From: an uncultured Actinomycetes bacterium
Lineage (GTDB): Bacteria; Actinomycetota; Acidimicrobiia; IMCC26256; PALSA-555
Assembly: GCA_937927875.1 (NCBI GenBank)
Contig: CALEYV010000109.1
Span: forward strand, 1 to 52,709
Length of the DNA stretch: 52,709 bases
Direction of reading: 5' to 3'
Position numbers and translations under genes: made by a program. The notes under the pieces were generated by a model that worked only from the letters and a program-made list of their open reading frames with translations, had not been told where the DNA came from and searched no databases. Positions 1 through 7,730 of this stretch are shown piece after piece. The first letter of the stretch is position 1, and every line of letters starts with the position of its first letter.

Positions 1-396
1 GTTCAGCACCTCGACCCCGTCCTGGTTCGTGACCGCGCAGGCGAGGTCGACCAGCCGCTCCCCCGCCTCCTCCCGCTTGCCGGTGACGGTGGCGGTGCAG
101 GTGAGTGTGTCGCCGGGCCACACCTGCTTCGAGAACCGGACCTGGAACCGTCGCATCGCGGTGGGCCCGAACCAGTCCTTCACCACCCGGGCCATGAGCC
201 CGGCGGTGAGCATGCCGTGCCCGAACACCGACGGGTTGCCGACCTTGGTCGCGACCGTGTCGTCGTGGTGCATGGGATTGAAGTCCCCCGACGCGCCGGC
301 GTAGCGCACGAAGCTGGTGCGGGTGAGCGGCTCGACGACGAGCGGCTCAGCCTCGTCGCCGACGCTCAGCGCGTCGAACGTCGGCGGGGCGGACAC
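1..396 (-). CDS. MaoC-like (R)-specific enoyl-CoA hydratase, 3' part missing
   Basis: Reading leftwards from a GTG at 396, the protein opens MSAPPTFDALSVGD and continues through YAGASGDFNPMHHDD and GNPSVFGHGMLTAGLMARVV, the hot-dog-fold signature of MaoC dehydratases, where the Asp and His of the D-x-NPxHxD segment hydrate enoyl-CoA thioesters. About 132 residues are present and the frame is still open at base 1, so the C-terminus lies outside the window. It is divergent from the tetR gene at 466, and the 69-bp gap carries a palindrome. Acyl-CoA chemistry is the expected role; the exact substrate cannot be read from the sequence. No clear Shine-Dalgarno decides the start. Confidence 0.85.
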   Translation of the reverse strand, partial: MSAPPTFDALSVGDEAEPLVVEPLTRTSFVRYAGASGDFNPMHHDDTVATKVGNPSVFGHGMLTAGLMARVVKDWFGPTAMRRFQVRFSKQVWPGDTLTCTATVTGKREEAGERLVDLACAVTNQDGVEVLN

Positions 397-426
397 GCGC
401 GGAGATTATCGCGGCGGCTCGCAAAG

Positions 427-454
427 GTGACACGGCCGTCAGTCCCGCTACGCT
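427..454 (+). promoter_or_regulatory. Candidate tetR promoter overlapped by operator O1
   Basis: GTGACA (427-432) resembles a -35 box and TACGCT (449-454) a -10 of the TAnnnT type, 16 bp apart. The palindrome TGACACGGCCGTCA (428-441) covers the -35, so a protein bound there would block transcription of tetR and could also affect the divergent MaoC gene, whose start lies 31 bp away. Confidence 0.45.
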
Positions 455-465
455 GCGAGGCCACC

Positions 466-1149
466 ATGAGCCCTCGGGACGGCGCCGCGGCGCGGCCGGC
501 GGGCCGGGCCGGGGCTCCGCGCAGGGAGCTGCGGGCCCGCGGCCAGCAGACCCTCCGGCGGCTGCTCGACGCCGGCGGGACGGTGTTCGCCGACCGGGGG
601 TTCCACGCCGCCCGCGTCGACGACATCGTGAAGGCGGCCCGCACCTCCCACGGCACCTTCTACCTCTACTTCGCCAGCAAGGAGGACCTGTTCCGGGCCC
701 TGGCCGAGGACGTCGCGACCGCGATGGCGACCCTGGCCCGGGACCTCCCGCCGCTGACCCCCGACGAGGCCGGGTACGCCGCGCTCGTCGAGTGGCTCCG
801 CCGGTTCACCGACCTCTACGAGCGGGAGGCGGCCCTGCTGCGGGTCTGGACGGAGGCCGAGATCGTGGACAGCGAGCTGGGCCAGGTCGGCGGCGACCTC
901 GTCGCCCAGTTCGCCCGCGAGCTCGCGACCCGGCTCCGCACCGCCGCACCCGACCTCGACCCCCGGGTCGCGGCCCTCGCCATCGTGGCCATGATCGAGC
1001 GCGCCACCTACTACCTCCACGCCCGCCAGATCCGGGTCGACCGGGACGAGCTCGTCGCGACGCTGGCCGCGGTCACCCACGCCGGCCTCTTCGGCGCCGA
1101 CGCCCGGAGCGCGCCTAGGCCCGCCGCGACCCCGGTGCTACGTTCCTGA
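466..1149 (+). CDS. TetR/AcrR-family transcriptional regulator
   Basis: 227 residues from the ATG at 466. The N-terminal third is a TetR helix-turn-helix (LRARGQQTLRRLLDAG, then FADRGFHAARVDDIVKAA and SHGTFYLYFASKEDLFRAL); the YxYFxSKExLF core is diagnostic. The rest is a helical ligand and dimerisation domain of ordinary length. A 14-bp palindrome TGAC-N6-GTCA sits just upstream of this gene, a second overlaps its stop codon, and a third lies in front of the ABC binding-protein gene. The simplest reading is a repressor that controls itself, the small secreted protein downstream and the transporter. With a MaoC hydratase alongside, the inducer may be an acyl-CoA or related lipid/aromatic compound; that is inference. 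Confidence 0.92.
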   Translation: MSPRDGAAARPAGRAGAPRRELRARGQQTLRRLLDAGGTVFADRGFHAARVDDIVKAARTSHGTFYLYFASKEDLFRALAEDVATAMATLARDLPPLTPDEAGYAALVEWLRRFTDLYEREAALLRVWTEAEIVDSELGQVGGDLVAQFARELATRLRTAAPDLDPRVAALAIVAMIERATYYLHARQIRVDRDELVATLAAVTHAGLFGADARSAPRPAATPVLRS

Positions 1150-1160
1150 CGCCAGCGTCA
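1147..1160. promoter_or_regulatory. Candidate TetR operator O2
   Basis: TGACGCCAGCGTCA, a near-perfect dyad with arms TGACG/CGTCA (extending to CTGACGC/GCGTCAG). It overlaps the tetR stop codon and lies 28 bp before the ATG of the secreted protein. It shares the frame TGAC-R-C-N3-C-GTCA with the sites at 428 and 7638. Confidence 0.5.
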
Positions 1161-1188
1161 GTCAATGACCAAGCATTCAGGGGGGAGC

Positions 1189-1749
1189 ATGAGGAAGTCG
1201 CTTTCGGTCCTCGTCGCCGTCGGGCTGGCGATGACGATGGCCGTCGCCTTGTCCGGGCCGGCGGGCGCGAAGGGCTCACCGGGGCCGAAGCCGCCGCCCA
1301 AAGAGAGCAAGTGCTCGAAGTCCTCGGTGAAGGGCATCACGTACTCGATGGATGGGTTCCTGACCGCCAACGGCGGGGCCGCCAAGACGGCCTACGTCCA
1401 GAACGGCAGCGTGCTCTCGTCGATCATCGACCAGACCTACGCCGCGGCGACCGCCGCCAAGCTCATCCCCGCCGGCCAGGACACCGTCGCCGTCAGCCTC
1501 ACCGTCCAGTGCACGGGCAAGACGACGGCGTCGTTCAAGTACGCCCTGGGGTACAAGGATCGGGCCACCAGCACGACCGGGGCCGCGCTCGCGAACAGCG
1601 CCGGCGGCGCCGTCCTCGTGAAGGGCCACTGGCTCATCACCCCGGTGACGGTGTGCGACCTGACCAGCCTGCTCGGGATGGCGCTCCCGGGTGCGACCTA
1701 CGGGGCGCAGTGCTACCAGGCGTCCGGTCTGCCGGTCCCGAGCTCGTAG
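1189..1749 (+). CDS. Small secreted protein of unknown function
   Basis: 186 residues. I start at the ATG at 1189 because GGGGGGAG lies just upstream; an ATG at 1165 would add eight residues. The N-terminus is a signal peptide (MRKSLSVLVAVGLAMTM, cleavage likely after GPAGA), followed by a soluble domain with four cysteines that could form two disulfides. No family is recognised. It lies between a predicted TetR operator (1147-1160) and a strong terminator-like hairpin (1780-1809), so it probably forms its own transcript controlled by the TetR protein. Co-regulation with the ABC transporter suggests an extracellular role linked to that substrate; this is inference only. Confidence 0.75.
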   Translation: MRKSLSVLVAVGLAMTMAVALSGPAGAKGSPGPKPPPKESKCSKSSVKGITYSMDGFLTANGGAAKTAYVQNGSVLSSIIDQTYAAATAAKLIPAGQDTVAVSLTVQCTGKTTASFKYALGYKDRATSTTGAALANSAGGAVLVKGHWLITPVTVCDLTSLLGMALPGATYGAQCYQASGLPVPSS

Positions 1750-1779
1750 CGGGAACCCGGCCAGAACACTGAGTGCGTC

Positions 1780-1809
1780 GGGCCGCTCGCCCCTCGGGGC
1801 GGGCGGCCC
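1780..1809. terminator. Bidirectional hairpin between convergent genes
   Basis: A 13-bp GC stem (arms 1780-1792 and 1797-1809, one G-T wobble) closes on a CTCG loop. It lies between the secreted-protein stop (1749) and the livF stop (1817). There is no U-tract, as is common in high-GC actinobacteria. Confidence 0.65.
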
Positions 1810-1816
1810 GCTCGCG

Positions 1817-2581
1817 TCAGGCGCGGGCGGCGCCGCGGCCGTTCCCGGACGCGCGCTCGCCGTGGATGGCGGGCAGGATCCGCTCGCTGATGTCACCCAG
1901 CTCCTCGGTGCGGCCCGAGAGCTGCACCCGCCCCTTGCCCATCACGACGACGTGGTCGGCGAGGCTGAGCGCCTGGCGGACGTGCTGCTCGACCACGAGC
2001 AGCGCGGTGCCGGAGGCGTGGATCGTCGCCAGGGTCTCGTACACCTCGTCGATGACGAGCGGCGCCAGGCCGAGCGAGAGCTCGTCGGTGATGAGCAGCG
2101 ACGGCGCCCGCACCAGCACCCGGGCCAGGGAGAGCATCCGCTGCTCGCCGCCCGACAGGGTGCCGGCCAGCTGGCGGCGCCGCTCCCCCAGCCGCGGGAA
2201 CAGGTCGTAGGCGCGGGCGAGCGCGGCCCGGGCCTCCCGGCGGCCGAAGCACTGCCGGAAGGTGAGGGTCAGGTTCTCCTCGACGGTGAGGGTGCTGAAC
2301 ACCGAGCGCCCCTCCGGCGCGTGCACGACGCCGAGCCGGGCGAGCCGGAACGCCCGCTGGGTGGTGACGTCCTGGCCCTGGTAGCGGATCTGCCCGCCGA
2401 TCGGATGCAGCAGCCCCGAGCAGATCCGGACCACGGTCGTCTTGCCGGACCCGTTGCCGCCGAGCAGCGCGGTGACGCCGCCCTCGGCGATGGAGAAGGA
2501 GACCCCGAACAGGGAGCGGAACGGGCCGTAGCTGGCCTCGACGTCCTGCAGCTCCAGCAGCGGCGGCGCGGCAGCGGTCAT
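1817..2581 (-). CDS. livF: Branched-chain amino acid-type ABC transporter ATP-binding protein (LivF family)
   Basis: 254 residues from the ATG at 2581, which shares its A with the TGA of livG; a GTG one codon earlier is possible. Walker A GGNGSGKTT, signature LSGGEQRM and the switch HAPEGRSVFSTLTVEENL (a LivF hallmark) are visible. It powers import together with LivG through the fused permease. Last gene of the leftward operon binding protein - livHM - livG - livF, and followed by a strong hairpin. The Asp of Walker B appears as LLITDELSLGLAP, with ITDELS in place of the usual LLDEPS, typical of this subfamily. Transported ligand unknown; LivF-type systems in actinobacteria also carry amides, urea and aromatic compounds. 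Confidence 0.92.
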   Translation of the reverse strand: MTAAAPPLLELQDVEASYGPFRSLFGVSFSIAEGGVTALLGGNGSGKTTVVRICSGLLHPIGGQIRYQGQDVTTQRAFRLARLGVVHAPEGRSVFSTLTVEENLTLTFRQCFGRREARAALARAYDLFPRLGERRRQLAGTLSGGEQRMLSLARVLVRAPSLLITDELSLGLAPLVIDEVYETLATIHASGTALLVVEQHVRQALSLADHVVVMGKGRVQLSGRTEELGDISERILPAIHGERASGNGRGAARA

Positions 2582-3384
2582 CACATGTCCCCCAGGTAGG
2601 CGCGTCGGACCTGCTCGTCGCCGAGCACCGCCGCGGTCGGTCCCGACGCGATGAGCTCCCCGAAGTCGAGGACGTACAGGCGCGTCACGAGGCTCGAGAC
2701 CATCTCGACGTCGTGCTCGACGAGCAGCACCGCGAACTCCCGCTCGGCCTGCACCGCGGCCAGCTTGTCGGCCAGCCCCGCGGTCTCGCGCACGTCGAGG
2801 CCCGACGACGGCTCGTCGAGGAGCAGCAACTTGGGCTGGGTCATGAGGGCCCGGCCCAGCTCCACGAGGCGGCCCCGGCCGAGCGAGAGCGACTCGACCG
2901 CCTTGTCGGCCTCCGCCTGCAGCCCGGTGAGCTCGATCATGTTCTCGGCGAGGTCCTGCTCCTCGGCGGTCGGCTTGGCCAGGTTCAGCAGGTCCTTCCA
3001 GAGCCGGCCGGTGCCGCGCCGGGCCCGCTCGGTCACGAGGAAGTGCTCGCGCACCGTCATGCCCGAGAACAGCTCGAGGCGCTGGAACGTCCGCCCGATC
3101 CCGAGCCGGGCCCGCTTGTACACCGGCAGGCCGGTGATGTCGCGGCCCTCGAGGGTGACGGTGCCGCCCTCGGGTCGCAGCATCCCGAGCAGGCAGTTGA
3201 AGAAGGTGGTCTTCCCGGCGCCGTTCGGGCCGATGAGGCCGACCAGCTCGCCGGGCGCGACCTGCATGTCGACGTCGCTCAGGGCCGTGATGCCGGCGAA
3301 GCGCTTCGAGATCGCCCGGGCCTCGAGGATCGGCGGGCGCGGGCCGGCCGACCCCGGTTGCTCGGTGACGCTCGGCGCGCTCAC
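2581..3384 (-). CDS. livG: Branched-chain amino acid-type ABC transporter ATP-binding protein (LivG family)
   Basis: 267 residues from a GTG at 3384 that overlaps the permease stop as GTGA. Walker A GPNGAGKTT, the LivG-specific stretch IGRTFQRLELFSGMTVREH, Walker B LLLLDEPSSGLD and the H-switch LLVEHDVEMV are all present. The signature motif is slightly unusual, SLSLGRGRLVELGRAL in place of LSYGQQRRLEIARAL. It forms the ATPase heterodimer with LivF. Start chosen for the 4-bp coupling and because the reading frame beyond it belongs to a shadow of the permease. Confidence 0.92.
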   Translation of the reverse strand: MSAPSVTEQPGSAGPRPPILEARAISKRFAGITALSDVDMQVAPGELVGLIGPNGAGKTTFFNCLLGMLRPEGGTVTLEGRDITGLPVYKRARLGIGRTFQRLELFSGMTVREHFLVTERARRGTGRLWKDLLNLAKPTAEEQDLAENMIELTGLQAEADKAVESLSLGRGRLVELGRALMTQPKLLLLDEPSSGLDVRETAGLADKLAAVQAEREFAVLLVEHDVEMVSSLVTRLYVLDFGELIASGPTAAVLGDEQVRRAYLGDM

Positions 3385-6122
3385 TCGCTGCCTCCCGCCG
3401 GCGCGGGGACGAACGCCTCGACCGGGGCCGGCGCCGGGTCGGCCAGCCCCGCGGCGGTGGCCCGCACCTCGCCCTCCTGGCCGATCGCCACCTCGTTGAT
3501 CCCGCCCTGGATGCTGGCGATCGCCTGCAGCCACGTCACCGTGAGAGCGAAGGTGACGAACACGACCGGCCAGCCGCTCGGCGGGGTCGCCTGCCCGACG
3601 AGCCCGATGCCGTGGGCGGACCCCGCCGTCATCCTCGAGAACAGGTAGGTGCCGATGACGACGATGACGGCCGGGACGACCCCGTCCCGCGTCCGCAGCG
3701 GCAGGTCGAGCCAGCCCTTGGCCCGGCCGACCCGCTCGGCCTGGGCCGGCAGCCAGAGGAACATCGTCAAGGCGGCGCCGGCCGCGAGCCCGACGATGAC
3801 GTCGTCGAGGACCGAGCCCGGCAGGTCGCCGCACAGCGGGATGGTGTGCCCGAACGAGTGCAGCAGGACGCCGATCCCCGCGCCGCCGGCCGCGCCGCCG
3901 AGCATGACGAGCGGTCCACGGGGCGCGCCGCCGAGCCGCCGGAGCTGCCCGTCGCTGCGCAGCATCCAGGCCAGCAGGAACAGCACGCTCGGCACGATGA
4001 AGCAGAGCAGCGTGACGGTGTGGACCTTCGCCCACGAGTCCTCGATGAGGCTGCGCCCGAGGAGGTACGCCAGGTAGAGGCCCGGCCCGGCCGCGCACGG
4101 CACGACGACCTTGGCGACTCTCGTGTACGCGTCGGGCAGGCGCTGCGCGGCTGCGTAGGCCTTGGCGCGGGCGCTCAGCGCCCGGGCCCGTCCCATCTGC
4201 ACGATGCTCTTGCGGGTGTTGTACTCGACGATCCCCTCCGGGTGACGGGCGTAGGTGATGGCGCCGAGCCCGAACAGGATGAGGAAGATACCGGGTTCGA
4301 GGTGCAGCGCGTCCTCGAGCAGCCACTGCACGACGACGAAGCTGATCCCGGCGTTCACGGCGCCGTCCACGGTTCTCGAGCCCAGGGTCACGACGAGCAC
4401 CACCCACGCGATCCCGATGATCGTGGGGAACGTCGCGCCCTGCCCGACCCGGATGTCCTGGGCGACCATGGCGAAGAGCGCGCCGCCGATCCCCGCCACC
4501 GCGGACGCGACCGCGAACAGCGTGATCCGCAGCACGGTGGCGTTGATCCCGATCGAGGCGGCCGCGGCCTCGCTGCCGCGGATCGCGGTGAGGAACCGGC
4601 CGGTCGTCCCCTTGCGTATCAGGATCACCGCGAAGCCGACCACCGCGAAGACGCCGAACACGAAGAGGAAGAAGGTGCGGTCGGTCTGCGCGAACGACGG
4701 GCGGGGCATGTGCACGCCGACGTTGCCGTTGGAGATCTCGGGTCGGTTGAAGACGACGTTCTCGACCATCAGCCCGAAGGCGAGCGTCGCCAGCGTGAGG
4801 TAGATCCCACCGAGCCGGAGGGCCGGCAGCGCGAACAGCGAGCCGGCGGCGGCCGCGACCAGCGCTCCGATCACCACCCCGAGCAGGATCGGGATCCCGT
4901 GATCCACCGCCAGGTCGGCGGCCGTGAACCCGCCGATGCCGGCGAAGGTGGCCTGGGCGAGCGAGATCTGGCCCGCGAAGCCGGTGATGATCGTGATCGA
5001 CAGGAAGATGACCGCCAGCGTCAGCCCGTCGGTGAGGCGCAGCACCCACAGCCCGCTGACGATCGTCAGCATGGCGACGATGAACCCGGCGACGAAGACC
5101 GGGAAGGCGAACTTGGTGAGCCGCTCGATCTCGGGCGTCTTGTACGTGTGCGCCATCGCGGGGCGGGGTGGGTCCACGCCGGCCAGCGGGTCGGCGGACT
5201 CGCGCTTTCGGATCGAGCGCACCAGCACGAGGATGAGGAAGAGGACGAGGAACGGCAGCGACGGACGGACGTCCTTGGCCAGCTCGCCGCTCACGCTGAG
5301 CCCGAGCCAGTCGTGGAGGATGTCCGGCAGCGCCCGCTCGGCGACCCCGAGCCCGATCCCGGCCAGCAGCGTGACGGGCAGGCTCTGCAGGCGCCCCACC
5401 GCCGCGGCCGCGATCGTCACGACGAGCAGCAAGATGTAGGTGTTGGCGTCCAGGGTCTCGGCGAGCGTGGCGAGCAGCACCCCGGCGATGCCGGCCAGCA
5501 GGCTCGAGAGCATCCACGCCGCCGCGCTGACCCGCTCCGAGTTCACGCCCGCCAGCTCGACCATCCGCGGGCTCTCGACGACGGCGCGCATCTGCAACCC
5601 GATGGCCGTGTACCGGAAGATGAACCCGAGGCCGAGCACGATGGCCACCGTGATGATGGCCGTCATCGCGAAGTCCCACGACACGAAGTGCGACGCGATG
5701 TAGAAGCCGGGGGCGGAGATCCCGAGCATCCGGGGGACGCTCGAGATGGCGGTGACGGGGATCGGCTGCTGCCCGCTGATGAACAGCATCACGAGCTGGG
5801 GCAACGCGACGAAGATGCCGAGGACGGTGACGAGCTTCACCTCCCACGACGCCGTTCGCAGATACCGGAACAGGGCCCGGTCCATCAGCAGGCCGAACAC
5901 CGGGGCCACGACGAGCACCGCGACCAGCAGCCCGATCCACCGGGGGTCGCCGTGCACCTCGACCATCTCGACGTAGACGGCCCCGGACAGGAACGCCTGG
6001 GCCGCGAACGCGAAGTTGAAGACGCCCGTCGTCTTGTAGGTGAGGACGAGCCCCACCGCGATCAGGGCATAGATGCACCCGAACGGGATGCCCTCGATCA
6101 GCCAGGTTGTGAACTGGCTCAC
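3381..6122 (-). CDS. Fused LivH-LivM permease with C-terminal membrane extension
   Basis: 913 residues from a GTG at 6122, with GGAGG about 12 bases upstream. Residues ~1-300 are LivH-like (GLVLTYKTTGVFNFAFAAQ), ~330-640 LivM-like (GQISLAQATFAGIGGF, then LPALRLGGIYLTLATLAFG). A further ~270 residues follow (DNA 3381 to ~4190) with about six hydrophobic segments that I do not recognise from LivM. LivH and LivM are normally separate proteins of about 300 and 350-420 residues, so this is a fusion plus an added module. It forms the translocation pore for the binding protein at 6177-7583. The extension may be regulatory or may stabilise the pore; its role is unknown. Confidence 0.9.
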   Translation of the reverse strand: MSQFTTWLIEGIPFGCIYALIAVGLVLTYKTTGVFNFAFAAQAFLSGAVYVEMVEVHGDPRWIGLLVAVLVVAPVFGLLMDRALFRYLRTASWEVKLVTVLGIFVALPQLVMLFISGQQPIPVTAISSVPRMLGISAPGFYIASHFVSWDFAMTAIITVAIVLGLGFIFRYTAIGLQMRAVVESPRMVELAGVNSERVSAAAWMLSSLLAGIAGVLLATLAETLDANTYILLLVVTIAAAAVGRLQSLPVTLLAGIGLGVAERALPDILHDWLGLSVSGELAKDVRPSLPFLVLFLILVLVRSIRKRESADPLAGVDPPRPAMAHTYKTPEIERLTKFAFPVFVAGFIVAMLTIVSGLWVLRLTDGLTLAVIFLSITIITGFAGQISLAQATFAGIGGFTAADLAVDHGIPILLGVVIGALVAAAAGSLFALPALRLGGIYLTLATLAFGLMVENVVFNRPEISNGNVGVHMPRPSFAQTDRTFFLFVFGVFAVVGFAVILIRKGTTGRFLTAIRGSEAAAASIGINATVLRITLFAVASAVAGIGGALFAMVAQDIRVGQGATFPTIIGIAWVVLVVTLGSRTVDGAVNAGISFVVVQWLLEDALHLEPGIFLILFGLGAITYARHPEGIVEYNTRKSIVQMGRARALSARAKAYAAAQRLPDAYTRVAKVVVPCAAGPGLYLAYLLGRSLIEDSWAKVHTVTLLCFIVPSVLFLLAWMLRSDGQLRRLGGAPRGPLVMLGGAAGGAGIGVLLHSFGHTIPLCGDLPGSVLDDVIVGLAAGAALTMFLWLPAQAERVGRAKGWLDLPLRTRDGVVPAVIVVIGTYLFSRMTAGSAHGIGLVGQATPPSGWPVVFVTFALTVTWLQAIASIQGGINEVAIGQEGEVRATAAGLADPAPAPVEAFVPAPAGGSE

Positions 6123-6176
6123 GAGGCGGTCGTCCTCCGGTCTGGGGTCAGCGGCGCGGTGCTCCCCACCCCCGCG

Positions 6177-7583
6177 CTACGGCGTGAGTGGCGAGCTGGT
6201 CGGCACCGTCGCCGTGCTCGGGAGCTGCTCGCCCGGGGTGGGCGGCCGGTAGTACAGCGTCGACGAGTCGAACGTGCTCGGGAGCGGGAAGTCCTGGGTG
6301 CAGGCAAACGGCTGGCCCGGCTTCCCGAACACCGGCTTGAACTTGCCGTTGACCACCGCCACGTACGCGGTGCAGGTCTCGTGGCCGGGCTGGTGGCCGT
6401 CGACCTCCCAGTTGATCGGCGGCCGGATCCCGTCCGCCGTGTAGCCGTTGATGTGGTTGATGGCGCTGACCACCGACTGCTGCGTGAAGCCCGGGCCGGC
6501 GGCCTTGATCCCCTTGTAGAGCAGGTCGGCGTTGATCCAGCCCGACAGCGCCTGCTCGTTGATCGGCTTGCCGAGCTTCTTCATCTGCTGGGTGAAGAGC
6601 TTCATGCCCGGCGTCGCGTTGGGCGTCTCAAAGGGGATGAAGTCGATGCCGAAGTAGAAGCCGTTGATCTGGTTGCCGTACTTCTTCAGCGTCTGGGGGT
6701 CGTAGCCCTGCGGCGCGTAGAACTTCGCGTTCGGCACCCCGGCCCGTTGGAGGGCCTGGGCGATCATCGCATTGCCCTTCACGTCCATACAGGTGCCGAC
6801 GAACGTCACGTTCTTGGCCTTCATCTGGTCGGCGTCCGACGAGATGTTCGCCAGGCTGATCGGGATCGACGTGTCGCTGAACGCCACGTTGAAGCCGAAC
6901 TTCTTGAAGCCGGCGATCATCCCGGTCGCGCACTGGGCCGACTGCGGGACCGTGTACGCCATGACGGCGACGTTCTTGACGCCGAGCTGCTGGGCGATGA
7001 ACGCCGGCGCCTCCTGCGGGCAGTCGAGGCAGAGGAACGAGCCCTTCTCGCCGAACAGGTTCGGCGCGCCCTTGCCGGTGCACTGGTTGGGGAGGCCGGG
7101 CGTCGCGTTGCACCCGGACGGGAACGCCGAGCCCGGGGTCGGGTTGCCCGAGGCCCACTGGGTGTTGATGTTCCAGCCGAACGTGGGGACGCCCTTCGAG
7201 GCGAGGTACGAGCCGGCGCTGAAGTTGTCGACGATCACCGGCAGGACGGCGAAGACGTGCTTCTCCTCGACGAGCGAGCGGGCCTGGATCAGGTCGGTCG
7301 AGGGCGAGTCCTGGTCGTCGAGCTTGGCGACGAGCCGGAACTTGTGGTTGAAGACGCCGCCCTTGGCGTTGATGTAGTTGAAGTAGGCCTGGACGCCGTC
7401 GAAGCCGGAGGCGTAGGGCTGGCCGACGAAGTTCTCGATGCCGGCCATGCCGCCGACGTCGATCGTGGTGGAGGTGACGCCGGGGGCCTGCTGAGCGCCG
7501 GCGGGTACCGCCCCGGCGACGACCACCGTGCCGGCGACGACCAGCGCCGCGACGAAGGCTCGGCTCGCAGCTTTCCAACCCAT
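6177..7583 (-). CDS. Secreted ABC transporter substrate-binding protein (Leu/Ile/Val-type, periplasmic-binding fold I)
   Basis: 468 residues from the ATG at 7583, chosen because GGGGGGAG stands 6 bases upstream; an upstream GTG would add 16 charged residues before the signal peptide. Signal peptide MGWKAASRAFVAALVVAG ending near VPAGA. Two-lobed type-I fold elements are seen: a start TSTTIDVGGMAGIENF, the domain core YFNYINAKGGVFNHKFRL, and LSGWINADLLYKGIKAAG. No lipobox cysteine, so it is probably released or held otherwise. Several cysteines (CNATPGLPNQC, CLDC) may form disulfides. First gene of the liv operon; its promoter region carries operator O3. Confidence 0.9.
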   Translation of the reverse strand: MGWKAASRAFVAALVVAGTVVVAGAVPAGAQQAPGVTSTTIDVGGMAGIENFVGQPYASGFDGVQAYFNYINAKGGVFNHKFRLVAKLDDQDSPSTDLIQARSLVEEKHVFAVLPVIVDNFSAGSYLASKGVPTFGWNINTQWASGNPTPGSAFPSGCNATPGLPNQCTGKGAPNLFGEKGSFLCLDCPQEAPAFIAQQLGVKNVAVMAYTVPQSAQCATGMIAGFKKFGFNVAFSDTSIPISLANISSDADQMKAKNVTFVGTCMDVKGNAMIAQALQRAGVPNAKFYAPQGYDPQTLKKYGNQINGFYFGIDFIPFETPNATPGMKLFTQQMKKLGKPINEQALSGWINADLLYKGIKAAGPGFTQQSVVSAINHINGYTADGIRPPINWEVDGHQPGHETCTAYVAVVNGKFKPVFGKPGQPFACTQDFPLPSTFDSSTLYYRPPTPGEQLPSTATVPTSSPLTP

Positions 7584-7617
7584 CGGACTCCCCCCAAGTC
7601 GACCGACGTTGCCGCGC

Positions 7618-7646
7618 ACTCTAGCCACCAACCCCCCTGACGCTCA
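7618..7646 (-). promoter_or_regulatory. Candidate promoter of the liv operon
   Basis: On the minus strand TAGAGT (7623-7618) is a good actinobacterial -10, with the 6 bases 17 bp upstream (TGAGCG, 7646-7641) in the -35 position. The -35 is a poor match, but it lies inside operator O3. The transcript would start about 30 bases before the ATG. Confidence 0.5.
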
Positions 7647-7651
7647 CGTCA
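7638..7651. promoter_or_regulatory. Candidate TetR operator O3
   Basis: TGACGCTCACGTCA with perfect arms TGACG/CGTCA, extending one pair further on each side twice (CCTGACG/CGTCAGG). It lies 54 bp upstream of the binding-protein ATG, across the predicted -35. It shares all fixed positions with O1 (428) and O2 (1147). Confidence 0.55.
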
Positions 7652-7730
7652 GGTCACGGTCCGACGCGCCCGTCGCGGGCCCGGCGCGGGGCCGGTCGCG
7701 GCCGTTCCGCGCGCCGCCCGGGCGACGGCG

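Noticed and set aside
3612..7640. Very long plus-strand open frame (1342 codons) opposite the liv operon
   Set aside because: It is antisense to well-supported transporter genes and is rich in Arg, Asp, Gly and Pro with no domain; high GC makes such frames common.
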